From NCBI GenBank assembly GCA_022508285.1, contig JAFLVN010000003.1, positions 45,360 through 109,359 of the forward strand: 64,000 nucleotides of DNA. The letters are read 5' to 3'. A model generated the notes under the pieces. The model had not been told where the DNA came from. It saw only the letters and a list, made by a program, of their open reading frames with translations, and did not search any database. The stretch comes from Clostridiales bacterium. Lineage in GTDB: Bacteria; Bacillota; Clostridia; Christensenellales; Borkfalkiaceae. The translations under genes were made by a program, and so were the position numbers. Every line of letters begins with the position of its first letter. The first letter of the stretch is position 1. Below, in pieces: positions 30,241 to 39,888 of the stretch.

Positions 30241-30594
30241 TTAGCCCTCGTTGTTTTCAAGATATACTTTTTCGGTAGTGTTGTCGGTAAAAGTAATAAA
30301 GAAGTACTTGCCGTCTCCGTCTTCCAAAAGTTCTATATTCTTAATTCCTTTACCGGTTGCGCCTTGCTCGCCTTTAGGACCGGGCAAGCCGCCGTTTGCG
30401 ATTTTTTCAAGGATGTCTTCAACCCATTCATTGTAACTCATCGGATTATCGGTAGACTCCTTGTACGTCTGATACGCTGCGTACAGGGCAGAATCATGCG
30501 AATCGCCGTTGTTGTTACAAGCCGCAAATGCCGATGCGCTCGCTGCCACGCAAACGGAGGCAAGCAGAGCAAGTAAAACCTTTTTCTTTTTCAT
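30241..30594 (-). CDS. Short lipoprotein, paralogous to the N-terminus of the 27737-30235 product
   Basis: MKKKKVLLALLASVCVAASASAFAAC; ALYAAYQTYKESTDNPMSYNEWVEDILEKI; GPKGEQGATGKG. Confidence 0.65.
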   Translation of the reverse strand: MKKKKVLLALLASVCVAASASAFAACNNNGDSHDSALYAAYQTYKESTDNPMSYNEWVEDILEKIANGGLPGPKGEQGATGKGIKNIELLEDGDGKYFFITFTDNTTEKVYLENNEG

Positions 30595-30725
30595 TGTTTA
30601 CTCCTTAAAGACTATTTCGCACAAGTCGCATAAGCGACTTGCTACAAGTTTATATTAATGCCAAGTGAAGAAGAGGGGCTTTGTCAAATGGCAAAGCCCG
30701 CTCTTTAAATCAATTATAAAATAAA

Positions 30726-31229
30726 TCAGTTGCCCGCTGCAAGTTTAAGCGTTACGGTAATCGTTGTGGGGATTTTATCTAATGGATATTTTGCGTAATC
30801 CTTTTCATAGCCCTTATCTTCTATATAGAGAACGTGCAGTTCAAGTTCACCCGTAATATTTTTATTTGCGTATGCAGGTGAGTTTTCCGTGTTGTGTTGC
30901 AATTGCACAAGAACATCATAGCTGACCTTTGCTTCGCCGTTACTGTTGACAAGTGAGGGGTCGCTCTGGCATAAGCCTAATCCGCCATCGGCGTCAGGGA
31001 CAACCGAGCAGAACTGAACTCTTACCTGCATAGGTTGCTCGTACATTTTGCCGAAGGTTTCACCGTTTATACGGTTTCCGTTTTCGTCTTTAACGATAAC
31101 GGTTATTTCATCTCCGGCTTTAGCGTAGGTTACGCTGTCGTCTGTGCAAGCCGTTGCAAAAGCGGATATACCGAGCACGGCAACAAGCGCAGTAAGTAGA
31201 ACTGCAATCTTTTTAAAAAGTTTTTGCAT
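30726..31229 (-). CDS. Lipoprotein, unknown function
   Basis: Signal LTALVAVLGISAFATAC; RBS aggaata upstream; 167 aa. Confidence 0.55.
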   Translation of the reverse strand: MQKLFKKIAVLLTALVAVLGISAFATACTDDSVTYAKAGDEITVIVKDENGNRINGETFGKMYEQPMQVRVQFCSVVPDADGGLGLCQSDPSLVNSNGEAKVSYDVLVQLQHNTENSPAYANKNITGELELHVLYIEDKGYEKDYAKYPLDKIPTTITVTLKLAAGN

Positions 31230-31373
31230 TTTTATTCCTCCATAAAAAATAAATTGTTTATATTATTATATTACATTATTAATAAATAATCAAGAGAAAG
31301 TTATTTAAATATTTAACAAAAAATAAATTTGTTATTCATTACGCAACTAATAATCTTTCTCTCACGCAAAAAT

Positions 31374-31400
31374 ATGCGCCTCCCCGAAAGGGAGGCGCAT
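31374..31400 (-). terminator. Terminator downstream of TlpA lipoprotein
   Basis: ATGCGCCTCCC/GGGAGGCGCAT stem; on the minus strand followed by ATTTTT. Confidence 0.75.
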
Positions 31401-31409
31401 AGATTGCGG

Positions 31410-34358
31410 TTATTTATTTAAGTATTCGGATGCCCAGTTATCGGGAAGCTCTTTCCAGGAATCACTTCCGTAGTATTCCCAATAGAATGCGAACGCTTCC
31501 CAAATACCGCTCTTAACGTCTGACTTACCTTCTTCGTCTCGGGAGTTGGTGAACGCACATATTATTTCAACGAGCGTTTCGTCAGCTTTAACCATTCCGT
31601 AAGTGGGGTCGCTCGGGTCCTTTTTCTTAGCCTCTTCAATTCTTCCGATCATATAACCGGTATAGTTTTGTGAACCCAAGTTGAAGTAATTCAAGCTTAC
31701 CATTTCTTCAATGGAGTGACCGTTGGTATCGTAGAAGTTTTTGTGTATCAAGTCGATATACAAAACGGAACCTTGCGCATAGTCATTGGTCATGCGGTAG
31801 TAGTAATCACCAATCAGCATTACGTCGATAGCAGCGTAATGATAAGAATTAGCGTCTTCGCCTACCCACGAGCCGCCGTCGAGAGTAGCAGTTTCAAATT
31901 CCCACCATTCTGCGCCGAGATATTCAACTTTTACGGGGAATTCAGCGGTGTAGTTGGTAAGGCGGGTTGTAATCTGAGGATAAATCGTTTCGCCGGCTTT
32001 AAGGTAAACAATAACGTTGAAGTTATCGTGGTTTACTTCGGCAGACAGGTAGTCTTTCATGCTGCGCGAGTCTTCCTGTTCTCTATATCCGCTAGAACCC
32101 ATAACGTTTGCGCTATCCGGCCAAATCAGAACTTTGGGGTCAACAGCGTCACCTTCACCTTTGGATTCATAGAGAGACTGAATTCGGTACACGCCGGTTT
32201 CGGTTGCCGTAAGCTTATAGAACAGTCCGCCCGCAAAATTAAGCAATGTAAATCTGTTCGTATCTACCAAAGCGGTTTCACCTATTTTAAGCTCGATAGC
32301 GTACTCAATATTTCTGCCTGTTGCGGGGTTGGTGGTTGCAAGGCATGTGTGTCCGGCTACGGTGTGGTTGTCAGCGCCGAGAGTGCGGTACCAGTTGCAC
32401 AACTCAAGCCAGGTTGTATCGGGGTTGTAGCCGCCGTCGTAATCGAGTACGTTGCTGTTTGCTGCGTATTCAACAAACGCCTTCAGCGCCGCTGCAACTC
32501 TTGCGTTTACGGGTACGAGAACTTCAGTAGAGTCTTGAATATAGAAGCAGTCAATTATCGTATTGGTATGCTCAACTCCGTAACCGAAATCGTTCGTGAG
32601 GTCGCCGTTTTCAAGGAATGCCCAGTACGAAATGTTATACAGAGATTTGCTGACTACCTGATTATCGACGTTTTTTAATTCGTAGTCTGCAAGGTGAATA
32701 TCCGACCACAGCGTTTCACCTATAATATTTACAAAGAGTATGGAGTCCATTCCGTTCTTAGTAATATGATAGAATCCGTCGTCCTTAAGCTCAAGATTGT
32801 AGTTGGACTGATCGCCGCCGATTATAACTTCCGTGCGTGCGTCGGTGGGCACGTTCGGGTCTAAGGTTGATTCGAGTGTGGCAACCTTTAAATTTTTGAG
32901 CATTACGTATTCGTTATTTTCGCCTTGACTTTTAACCATATCCTTTTGATATACCAAATCTAAGGTAACGGTAGTGGCACGTGTAGCTCTGAATAAGGTC
33001 AACGTGAACCAGTCTTTGGCACCGGAGTATTCGTACGTCGTTTCAAGATTGTTGTTTACTACGACGTACAGTAAATCACGTTCATATGAGGTATTGATTT
33101 TTAATTCAACCGAAAGTATATCGTCTGCTTTAAGGTCTATTTCGGTACGGATAATCGAGAATGAATTGTCAACACCTATGTTTGAAGGGGTTATATACAT
33201 TCCTTCACCGTCATCGTCCCTTACACGCCAAGGCCAGTTATATATAGCGTCCGTGCCGTCTTCGGGATTGTGATACTTAAGGGAATAAGTTTTCAAGGTC
33301 TCGGCTTCGAGGAATGCCTGATTTATTGCGTCGTCCGGCTCCAATTCCTGCGTAAAGCCCTCATAGCCCTCGTCGCCGGGTTTTACGGGTTCCGAACCGG
33401 AGTCGTTGCTTTCTTCATACTTTAAATCCTGCTTGTAATCGTCAGCCGTATATTGTTTAAACAGAGATTCCCACTCCATTTCGTCTGTTATTGCACCCAT
33501 ATGAATTTGTGCTACTACGCCGTAGCGGTCAATAAATACGGATACGGGGATACTGCTGGTGTCAAAGTTGTTTGAAAGATTAGCGCTGTCTTCCGCAATA
33601 AAGATATTCAAATTATTTTGTTCTTTGAAATTCTTTGCTCCAAAGTTACTGTCGTGGGCGCTGACTGCAATTACTTCGGCAAGGTTTTTGTAGTTATTGT
33701 ATGCCGAGTTAAGTGAAGGGAATTCCGAAACGCAGGGTCCGCACCAGGTAGCCCAGAAGTTGAGCACTACAAACCTCTTTGTTTCAAGGATAGTGGCAAG
33801 ATTCATCGTTGTGCCGTAATAATCGGTTATGCTGAAATTGTACATAACTTCGCCAAGCTGATAGCTCTTGCCGGCGGGGGCGCTCGATCTGATTACCGAA
33901 GAGGTGAACGCCGTTGTAACTTCCAGATGCTCGGCATTCAGGCTGTAGAGAGTGCCGCTGTTGTCCTCACGGTAGCCTGCGGGCAGGTTGCTATACGAAA
34001 GTTCGTAATCACTCGTGGGAATACCGAATTCGACAACGCCCTGCTGCGAATAGCCTTCAACAATTTCGCTGCCGTTCTGGCTTACGGTTACACGCACGTT
34101 GTCTAAAGGCGCACCGCCCATACTTATGGTGTGTATAACGTAGCGGTTGCTCTTATCCTCGTAGTCTTTGGGGTCAACTCCGTCGGGATAATAGAACTGG
34201 TAAGCTCCGCCGGGATTATTCTTGTCGTATTTGCCGTTGTCTTTTACGCCGCCCTTGGGTTCGTGCCAGTCGCCGCTACATGCAACGATTGCCGCACAGC
34301 CAACGCAAACGAATACTGCGGAAAGAATGACAAGCAGAATCTTTCTGATTTTACTCAT
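31410..34358 (-). CDS. Large lipoprotein with internal TlpA thioredoxin domain
   Basis: Start at 34358 (MSKIRKILLVILSAVFVCVGCAAIVAC, RBS agaggt); VVLNFWATWCGPCVSEFPSLNSAYNNY; long C-terminal beta-rich region. Confidence 0.85.
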   Translation of the reverse strand: MSKIRKILLVILSAVFVCVGCAAIVACSGDWHEPKGGVKDNGKYDKNNPGGAYQFYYPDGVDPKDYEDKSNRYVIHTISMGGAPLDNVRVTVSQNGSEIVEGYSQQGVVEFGIPTSDYELSYSNLPAGYREDNSGTLYSLNAEHLEVTTAFTSSVIRSSAPAGKSYQLGEVMYNFSITDYYGTTMNLATILETKRFVVLNFWATWCGPCVSEFPSLNSAYNNYKNLAEVIAVSAHDSNFGAKNFKEQNNLNIFIAEDSANLSNNFDTSSIPVSVFIDRYGVVAQIHMGAITDEMEWESLFKQYTADDYKQDLKYEESNDSGSEPVKPGDEGYEGFTQELEPDDAINQAFLEAETLKTYSLKYHNPEDGTDAIYNWPWRVRDDDGEGMYITPSNIGVDNSFSIIRTEIDLKADDILSVELKINTSYERDLLYVVVNNNLETTYEYSGAKDWFTLTLFRATRATTVTLDLVYQKDMVKSQGENNEYVMLKNLKVATLESTLDPNVPTDARTEVIIGGDQSNYNLELKDDGFYHITKNGMDSILFVNIIGETLWSDIHLADYELKNVDNQVVSKSLYNISYWAFLENGDLTNDFGYGVEHTNTIIDCFYIQDSTEVLVPVNARVAAALKAFVEYAANSNVLDYDGGYNPDTTWLELCNWYRTLGADNHTVAGHTCLATTNPATGRNIEYAIELKIGETALVDTNRFTLLNFAGGLFYKLTATETGVYRIQSLYESKGEGDAVDPKVLIWPDSANVMGSSGYREQEDSRSMKDYLSAEVNHDNFNVIVYLKAGETIYPQITTRLTNYTAEFPVKVEYLGAEWWEFETATLDGGSWVGEDANSYHYAAIDVMLIGDYYYRMTNDYAQGSVLYIDLIHKNFYDTNGHSIEEMVSLNYFNLGSQNYTGYMIGRIEEAKKKDPSDPTYGMVKADETLVEIICAFTNSRDEEGKSDVKSGIWEAFAFYWEYYGSDSWKELPDNWASEYLNK

Positions 34359-34390
34359 ATGCAATACCTCTGCAATATAAATTTTTATTT

Positions 34391-34672
34391 TAGCCACATT
34401 GTAATAAATTAGAACATGGTTTTGGAATATGTATTTTGGCTTATCCTTTGTCAAAACCCTTGTTAATCCGTCTTTGGATTAACTGCGTGTTTTTCCTCGG
34501 CTAATCTCAAAATTCGTTATCCCAAAACTGCGTAGCACTCAAACGAGTGTATTTTCGATTGATTTATATTCGCAGCGACTGAGGCGTACAAAGACGTACG
34601 CAGAAAGAGCTGCGGAGGGAAAGCGGCGAAAAGCCGCCGTTTGAGCAGTTTTAATTTATTACAATGTGGCTA
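34391..34672. mobile_element. MITE-like element, 282 bp, 21-bp perfect terminal inverted repeats
   Basis: TAGCCACATTGTAATAAATTA (34391-34411) and its exact reverse complement TAATTTATTACAATGTGGCTA (34652-34672); ends in TA; interior non-coding with several hairpins. Confidence 0.7.
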
Positions 34673-34887
34673 CGCTTCTATGATATCATATTTATGTCGT
34701 ACGCGCAAGTACAATTTACACTTTTTTTAAATTTTCACAAATTGCACATAATTCCTTTTTTTGGGCTTATAAAAATACGTTTATGCAATTTTCAGGCGGG
34801 CGGTTTCCGTGAATATATTACACTTACCGTCATAAGCCGACAGGGAACGACATATAATTTTATTACTTTAAAATCGGGGGAAGAGGT

Positions 34888-35145
34888 ATGCTTGATTATA
34901 TCTCCGAAAGGGTAGTAAAAGAGGGGCTTTACATAATGGAAACAAACAGTACGGTCCGCGCCGCTGCCGAACACTTTTCCATAAGCAAATCCACCGTGCA
35001 TAAAGACGTAACCGAGCGGCTTAAAGCCATAGACAAGTCGCTTTACAACGACGTGCGCAGGGTTCTCGATAAAAATTTGTCCGAGCGGCATATCCGAGGC
35101 GGAATAGCCACAAAGCACAAGTACGAAAGAGGTAAAGTGAAATAA
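34888..35145 (+). CDS. spoIIID: Sporulation transcriptional regulator SpoIIID
   Basis: DYISERVVKEGLYIMETNSTVRAAAEHFSISKSTVHKDVTERL...RHIRGGIATKHKY matches the SpoIIID pattern. Confidence 0.93.
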   Translation: MLDYISERVVKEGLYIMETNSTVRAAAEHFSISKSTVHKDVTERLKAIDKSLYNDVRRVLDKNLSERHIRGGIATKHKYERGKVK

Positions 35146-35243
35146 TTTTATCGTATTTTAACAAAAAATTCCTTTTATGAATTTGTACTTTTTTCCGCCG
35201 TTGTGCTATAATTCCGATATATCACCTTAATGCGGAATATAAA

Positions 35244-38159
35244 ATGTCAAAACTGCTCGGCATAGATGTCGGCTCCACAACCGTTAAGGCTGCGGTGTTA
35301 GACGGAGAAAACGTAATATACAGCTCCTACGTGCGTCATTTTTCAAGGGTAAAGGAAACGGTTTTATCCGAGCTTGAAAAAATAAACGCAATTCACCCCG
35401 GCAGCTACTCGGTAGCGATTACGGGCAGTGCGGGGCTGGGGCTTTCGCAACGCAGCGGTGTCGCCTTCGTACAGGAGGTGCAGGCTGCGTTTATTGCCAT
35501 ACGCAAATTTTACCCCGCAACCGACGTTGCTGTGGAGCTGGGCGGCGAAGACGCAAAAATAATTTTCGTTACGGGCGGCACAGAGCAGCGCATGAACGGC
35601 AGTTGTGCAGGCGGCACGGGCGCGTTCATCGACCAGATGGCAACCCTTTTGAATATAACTGTCGGGCAGATGGACGAGTATGCTCTGAACGCAAAAAAGA
35701 TATACCCAATAGCTTCCCGCTGCGGCGTGTTTGCAAAGTCGGATATTCAACCCCTCTTAAATCAGGGAGCGAGCAAGGAGGATATATCCGCTTCAATTTT
35801 TCAGGCGGTAGTCGATCAGACCGTTTCGGGACTTGCGCAGGGGCGCAAAATAAAGGGACGCGTGCTGTTTTTGGGCGGTCCGCTATTCTTTTTAAAGGGA
35901 TTGAGAAAGGCGTTTAAGGAGACTTTGAAACTCTCTGAAGAGGACGCTATTTTCCCCGAAAACGCACCCTGTTTTATGTCGATAGGAGCGGCGCTCTACT
36001 CGGCTAACGTGGAGGCGGAAAGCCTTGAAAATATTATCGCAAAAATTTCCGCCGCCAAGGGTAGCGACGACATAGTTACGGGCAAACCGCTATTTGAAAG
36101 CAGGGAAGAGTACTCGGAATTTGTTAAACGCCACCGTGCGACCGATTTGAATTTTGCCGATATCGCAACATATTCGGGTGACTGCTACCTCGGCATAGAC
36201 TCCGGCTCTACCACGACAAAATTAATGGCGATAACGCCTGATTTCAGAATACTTTGGTCGCACTATCAGTCTAACAACGGTCAGCCGCTGGATATAGTTA
36301 TAAGCAGGCTCAAGGAGTTTATAAAGCTTTGCGGCGGCAGAGTTAAAATTGCCGGCAGCGCAGTCACGGGTTACGGCGAAGATCTGATAAAGAGTGCAAT
36401 CAAAGCCGACTTCGGAATAGTGGAGACAGTTGCGCACTTTAAAGCCGCCCTGCATTTCAACCCCAAGGTAGACTTTATAATCGATATCGGCGGGCAGGAC
36501 ATAAAGTGCTTTAAAATAAAGAACGGCGCAATCGACTCAATCATGCTCAACGAGGCGTGCTCGTCGGGTTGCGGGTCGTTCATACAGACATTTGCCCGAG
36601 CCATGGGCATGGAAATAGATAAATTCTCGCAAGAAGGTTTGTACGCAAAGCACCCCGTGGAGCTCGGCTCACGCTGTACGGTGTTTATGAACAGTGCGGT
36701 AAAGCAGGCGCAAAAAGAGGGTGCGGGAGTGGACGATATCTCGGCGGGGCTGTCTTCGTCAATCGTCAAAAACGCAATATACAAGGTAATCCGGGCAACA
36801 AGTCCCGACGAGCTCGGCGAAAATATAGTAGTGCAGGGCGGCACATTTTTAAATGACGCCGTTCTCCGCTCTTTTGAGATCGAAACGGGCAAAAACGTGA
36901 TACGTCCCGGCATTGCGGGGCTCATGGGTGCGTTCGGAGCTGCGCTGTTCGCAAAAGAAAACATCTGCGGCGAGAGCACAACCTTAGACCTTGACGGACT
37001 TGAAAAATTTACGTACATCTCGCAATCGACTAACTGCCGTGGTTGCACTTCCAACTGCAACGTAAATATAATCCGTTTCAACGACGGCAGAAAGTACATA
37101 TCGGGCAACAAATGCGAGCGAGGGGCAGGGCTCAGACCCGTTTCCTCGGAATTTGATATTTACGCCTACAAGCAGGAAAGGCTGTTGCAATGCCTCAAGG
37201 GCTCTCCTGCAAAATATGGCAGGGTGGGGCTTCCCATGCAGCTCGGAATGTATGAGCAACTGCCAATATGGGGCGGATTTTTCGAGAGCTTGGGCTTTCA
37301 GGTCGTGCTGTCGGAAAAGTCCTCCCGCAATCTCTATTTCAAGGGTCAGCACACCGTGGCTTCGGATACGGCGTGCTATCCGGCAAAGCTCATTCACGGT
37401 CACATAGAGAGCCTTCTCGACGAGGGAGTGGACTTCATTTTTATGCCGTGCGAAAGCTACAATATCGACGAGCATTGCTCCACAAACCACTATAATTGCC
37501 CCGTCGTGGCGTATTACCCCGAACTGCTCAAAGCCAACAACGAGAGGCTTACTGAAAGTAACTTCGTAATGCCATATATAGACCTCAATATGCAGGCTTC
37601 AACAATTAAAAAACTGCACACGGTCTTTAAAAAGTACGGTTTTTCCAAGCGCAGAATAAAGAGTGCACTAGAGGAAGGTTTTGCCCGACTCGACAGCTAT
37701 CACGCCGATATAAGGAACAAGGCAGACGAAATTTTATGGAAGGCGGAGGAAGCGGGCAAACAGATAATAGTGCTTGCCGGCAGACCCTACCACCTCGACA
37801 ATGAAATCAATCACGGCATAAATAAGCTGCTCACGTCTTTGAATTTAGCCGTCCTTTCGGAGGACAGCGTGTTTGAAAAGAGCGAGCCTGTAAAGGTAAA
37901 CGTTTTAAACCAGTGGACGTACCACGCCCGCCTGTATAGGGCGGCAAACTTTGTGTGCTCACGCAAAAACGTAAACCTCGTTCAGCTTGTATCATTCGGA
38001 TGCGGGCTTGACGCTATCACGACCGATGAGGTTCGCTCCATAATGGAAAAGAACGGCAAGCTGTATACGCAGATAAAAATAGACGAAATCAACAATCTCG
38101 GCGTCGTAAAAATCCGCCTCCGCAGTATGCTTGCGGCTATCGAGGAGGCGTCAAAATAA
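35244..38159 (+). CDS. Acyl-CoA dehydratase activase (BadF/BadG/BcrA/BcrD-type, tandem ASKHA) with DUF2229-like C-terminus
   Basis: LGIDVGSTTVKAAVLDG and LGIDSGSTTTKLMAI; GGEDAKII / GGQDIKCF; GSCAGGTGAFIDQMA. Confidence 0.9.
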   Translation: MSKLLGIDVGSTTVKAAVLDGENVIYSSYVRHFSRVKETVLSELEKINAIHPGSYSVAITGSAGLGLSQRSGVAFVQEVQAAFIAIRKFYPATDVAVELGGEDAKIIFVTGGTEQRMNGSCAGGTGAFIDQMATLLNITVGQMDEYALNAKKIYPIASRCGVFAKSDIQPLLNQGASKEDISASIFQAVVDQTVSGLAQGRKIKGRVLFLGGPLFFLKGLRKAFKETLKLSEEDAIFPENAPCFMSIGAALYSANVEAESLENIIAKISAAKGSDDIVTGKPLFESREEYSEFVKRHRATDLNFADIATYSGDCYLGIDSGSTTTKLMAITPDFRILWSHYQSNNGQPLDIVISRLKEFIKLCGGRVKIAGSAVTGYGEDLIKSAIKADFGIVETVAHFKAALHFNPKVDFIIDIGGQDIKCFKIKNGAIDSIMLNEACSSGCGSFIQTFARAMGMEIDKFSQEGLYAKHPVELGSRCTVFMNSAVKQAQKEGAGVDDISAGLSSSIVKNAIYKVIRATSPDELGENIVVQGGTFLNDAVLRSFEIETGKNVIRPGIAGLMGAFGAALFAKENICGESTTLDLDGLEKFTYISQSTNCRGCTSNCNVNIIRFNDGRKYISGNKCERGAGLRPVSSEFDIYAYKQERLLQCLKGSPAKYGRVGLPMQLGMYEQLPIWGGFFESLGFQVVLSEKSSRNLYFKGQHTVASDTACYPAKLIHGHIESLLDEGVDFIFMPCESYNIDEHCSTNHYNCPVVAYYPELLKANNERLTESNFVMPYIDLNMQASTIKKLHTVFKKYGFSKRRIKSALEEGFARLDSYHADIRNKADEILWKAEEAGKQIIVLAGRPYHLDNEINHGINKLLTSLNLAVLSEDSVFEKSEPVKVNVLNQWTYHARLYRAANFVCSRKNVNLVQLVSFGCGLDAITTDEVRSIMEKNGKLYTQIKIDEINNLGVVKIRLRSMLAAIEEASK

Positions 38160-38161
38160 CT

Positions 38162-39448
38162 ATGGAAGAAATTCGCAACTACACAAACGAATACCCCAAG
38201 TGGGACAAGTCCATGAAGTCCACGCACAAAATACTCGTGCCGGATATGCTACCGTGGCACTTTATGATTATCGAAGAAATCATGAAGCTCGCAGGCTACG
38301 ACGTGGAAGTGCTCAAAAACGACAGCCGTGCGGTAATTGACGAAGGGTTAAAGCGGGTTCATAACGACACCTGCTATCCCTGCCTGTGCGTAGTGGGGCA
38401 GTTTATCGACGCTTTAAAGAGCGGAAAGTACGACGTGAACCGTACTGCGCTCATGGTGCCGCAGACGGGCGGCGGTTGCCGTGCGTCCAACTACGTATCG
38501 CTTGTGCGCAAGGCTATAAAAACGGAATTTCCCAACGTTCCCGTCGTTTCCTTCAATATTTCCGGGCTCGAAAAGGGTAGCTCGTTTGATATTTCTTTGG
38601 GTTTCTTTATAAAATTTGCCTACGGAGTGCTCTACGGCGACACAATAATGTGGTGCTACAACCAGACCAAACCGTACGAAGTTACCGCAGGCGCCGCCGA
38701 ACGTACCTGCGACAAGGCTGTAAAGTACGTCGTTGATACGATTAAAAAGGGCGGCTACAGAAAATACAAAAAAATTAATAAATACATAATAGAACTTTTC
38801 GCCGCAGTTGAACGCACAAAGGAAAAAAAGGTGAAGGTGGGAATAGTGGGCGAAATCTACGTCAAGTATTCATATATAGGCAACAACAATCTCGAAAAAT
38901 TCCTGCTCTCCGAAAATTGCGAACCTGTCGTGCCCACAGCCGTCGACTTCCTTTTATATTGCATTATAAACGTTGTAAACGACGGCAAGCTGTACGGACA
39001 CAGCAAATTCAAGGCATTTTTATATAATCTATTCTATAAATTCGTACACCGTATTCAGAAAAACATAATAAAGATATTTAAAGATAACGGCACTTTTGAA
39101 CCCATTCACGACTTCGAACACCTGCGCCGCCTTGCGGACAAGGTGTTAAACCAGGGAGTAAAAATGGGTGAGGGCTGGCTCATCCCCGCCGAAATGGCGG
39201 CGTTTGCCGAAACGGGTGTTCCCAACATAGTCTGCGCCCAACCGTTCGGATGTCTTCCCAATCATATCGCGGGCAAGGGCGCAATACGCAATCTGAAAAA
39301 ACTATACGAGGACGAAAATATAGTGGCGGTGGACTACGACCCTTCTGCAACGAGAGTCAATCAGGAGAACCGTATCAAGCTGATGCTTGCCACAGCAAAA
39401 GAGCAGAGTATCTCTGAGGGCGAGTATCTCAATAGCAAAAGAGCATGA
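38162..39448 (+). CDS. 2-hydroxyacyl-CoA dehydratase-like protein (usually the C-terminal part of the activase-related polyprotein)
   Basis: HNDTCYPCLCVVGQFIDALKSGKYD, PQTGGGCRASNYVSLVRKA; 2 nt after the previous stop; gaggagg about 14 nt upstream. Confidence 0.8.
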   Translation: MEEIRNYTNEYPKWDKSMKSTHKILVPDMLPWHFMIIEEIMKLAGYDVEVLKNDSRAVIDEGLKRVHNDTCYPCLCVVGQFIDALKSGKYDVNRTALMVPQTGGGCRASNYVSLVRKAIKTEFPNVPVVSFNISGLEKGSSFDISLGFFIKFAYGVLYGDTIMWCYNQTKPYEVTAGAAERTCDKAVKYVVDTIKKGGYRKYKKINKYIIELFAAVERTKEKKVKVGIVGEIYVKYSYIGNNNLEKFLLSENCEPVVPTAVDFLLYCIINVVNDGKLYGHSKFKAFLYNLFYKFVHRIQKNIIKIFKDNGTFEPIHDFEHLRRLADKVLNQGVKMGEGWLIPAEMAAFAETGVPNIVCAQPFGCLPNHIAGKGAIRNLKKLYEDENIVAVDYDPSATRVNQENRIKLMLATAKEQSISEGEYLNSKRA

Positions 39449-39458
39449 CTTTGGTCAC

Positions 39459-39746
39459 TTATGAATCGAATATATCTGAAAGATTAAATGTTTCCATAGC
39501 TAATCTTAAACCGATTTTGAAACCTGCGGTGTAGTACTGCTCGCTTATGATTGCATGTACGTCAGTTACGGTGTTAAGAAACTCATTAAAAATTTCAAAA
39601 AGTTCAGGGGATAGTACGGCTTTCAATTTTTCATAGAGCCTATCTTCCTTTTTATCAAGTTCAATGTACTCACTGCTATGTGGCAGTTTGAATTTTTCCA
39701 CACCGCAAGTGTCGCTCATAAAAATTTCTTTAATTATATTGTTCAT
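39459..39746 (-). CDS. Small conserved-type protein, unknown (DUF6809-like pattern)
   Basis: ~95 aa from internal Met; C-terminal YYTAGFKIGLRLAMETF. Confidence 0.45.
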   Translation of the reverse strand: MNNIIKEIFMSDTCGVEKFKLPHSSEYIELDKKEDRLYEKLKAVLSPELFEIFNEFLNTVTDVHAIISEQYYTAGFKIGLRLAMETFNLSDIFDS

Positions 39747-39848
39747 ATTTTTCAACTTCCTTAATTCATTGAAATAACTTAATAAAATAATAATACAACG
39801 AATTTTCAATGTTTGCATGCATTCTGCAAAATTGTAGAGAAAAATATT

Positions 39849-39871
39849 GGCGGCGCCTATTAGGCGCCGCC
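39849..39871 (-). terminator. Terminator of nitroreductase gene
   Basis: GGCGGCGCCTATTAGGCGCCGCC; minus-strand AATATTTTT follows. Confidence 0.7.
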
Positions 39872-39888
39872 GTAATATTAATTGCAGT

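Noticed and set aside
31716-32678. 320-aa ORF on + strand, antisense to the TlpA lipoprotein gene
   Set aside because: Long but antisense within a well-supported coding gene, no recognisable domain or RBS.
34359-34454. N-terminal extension of the 31410 ORF
   Set aside because: Lies in the MITE-like element; lipoprotein signal and RBS support start at 34358.
36371-37111. 246-aa antisense ORF within the acyl-CoA dehydratase activase gene
   Set aside because: Antisense to a highly conserved family; composition typical of antisense frame.
38150-38170. Calling the 35244/38162 pair a pseudogene
   Set aside because: Both ORFs keep complete domains and the second has a start codon and upstream gaggagg; kept as split genes with a check suggested.
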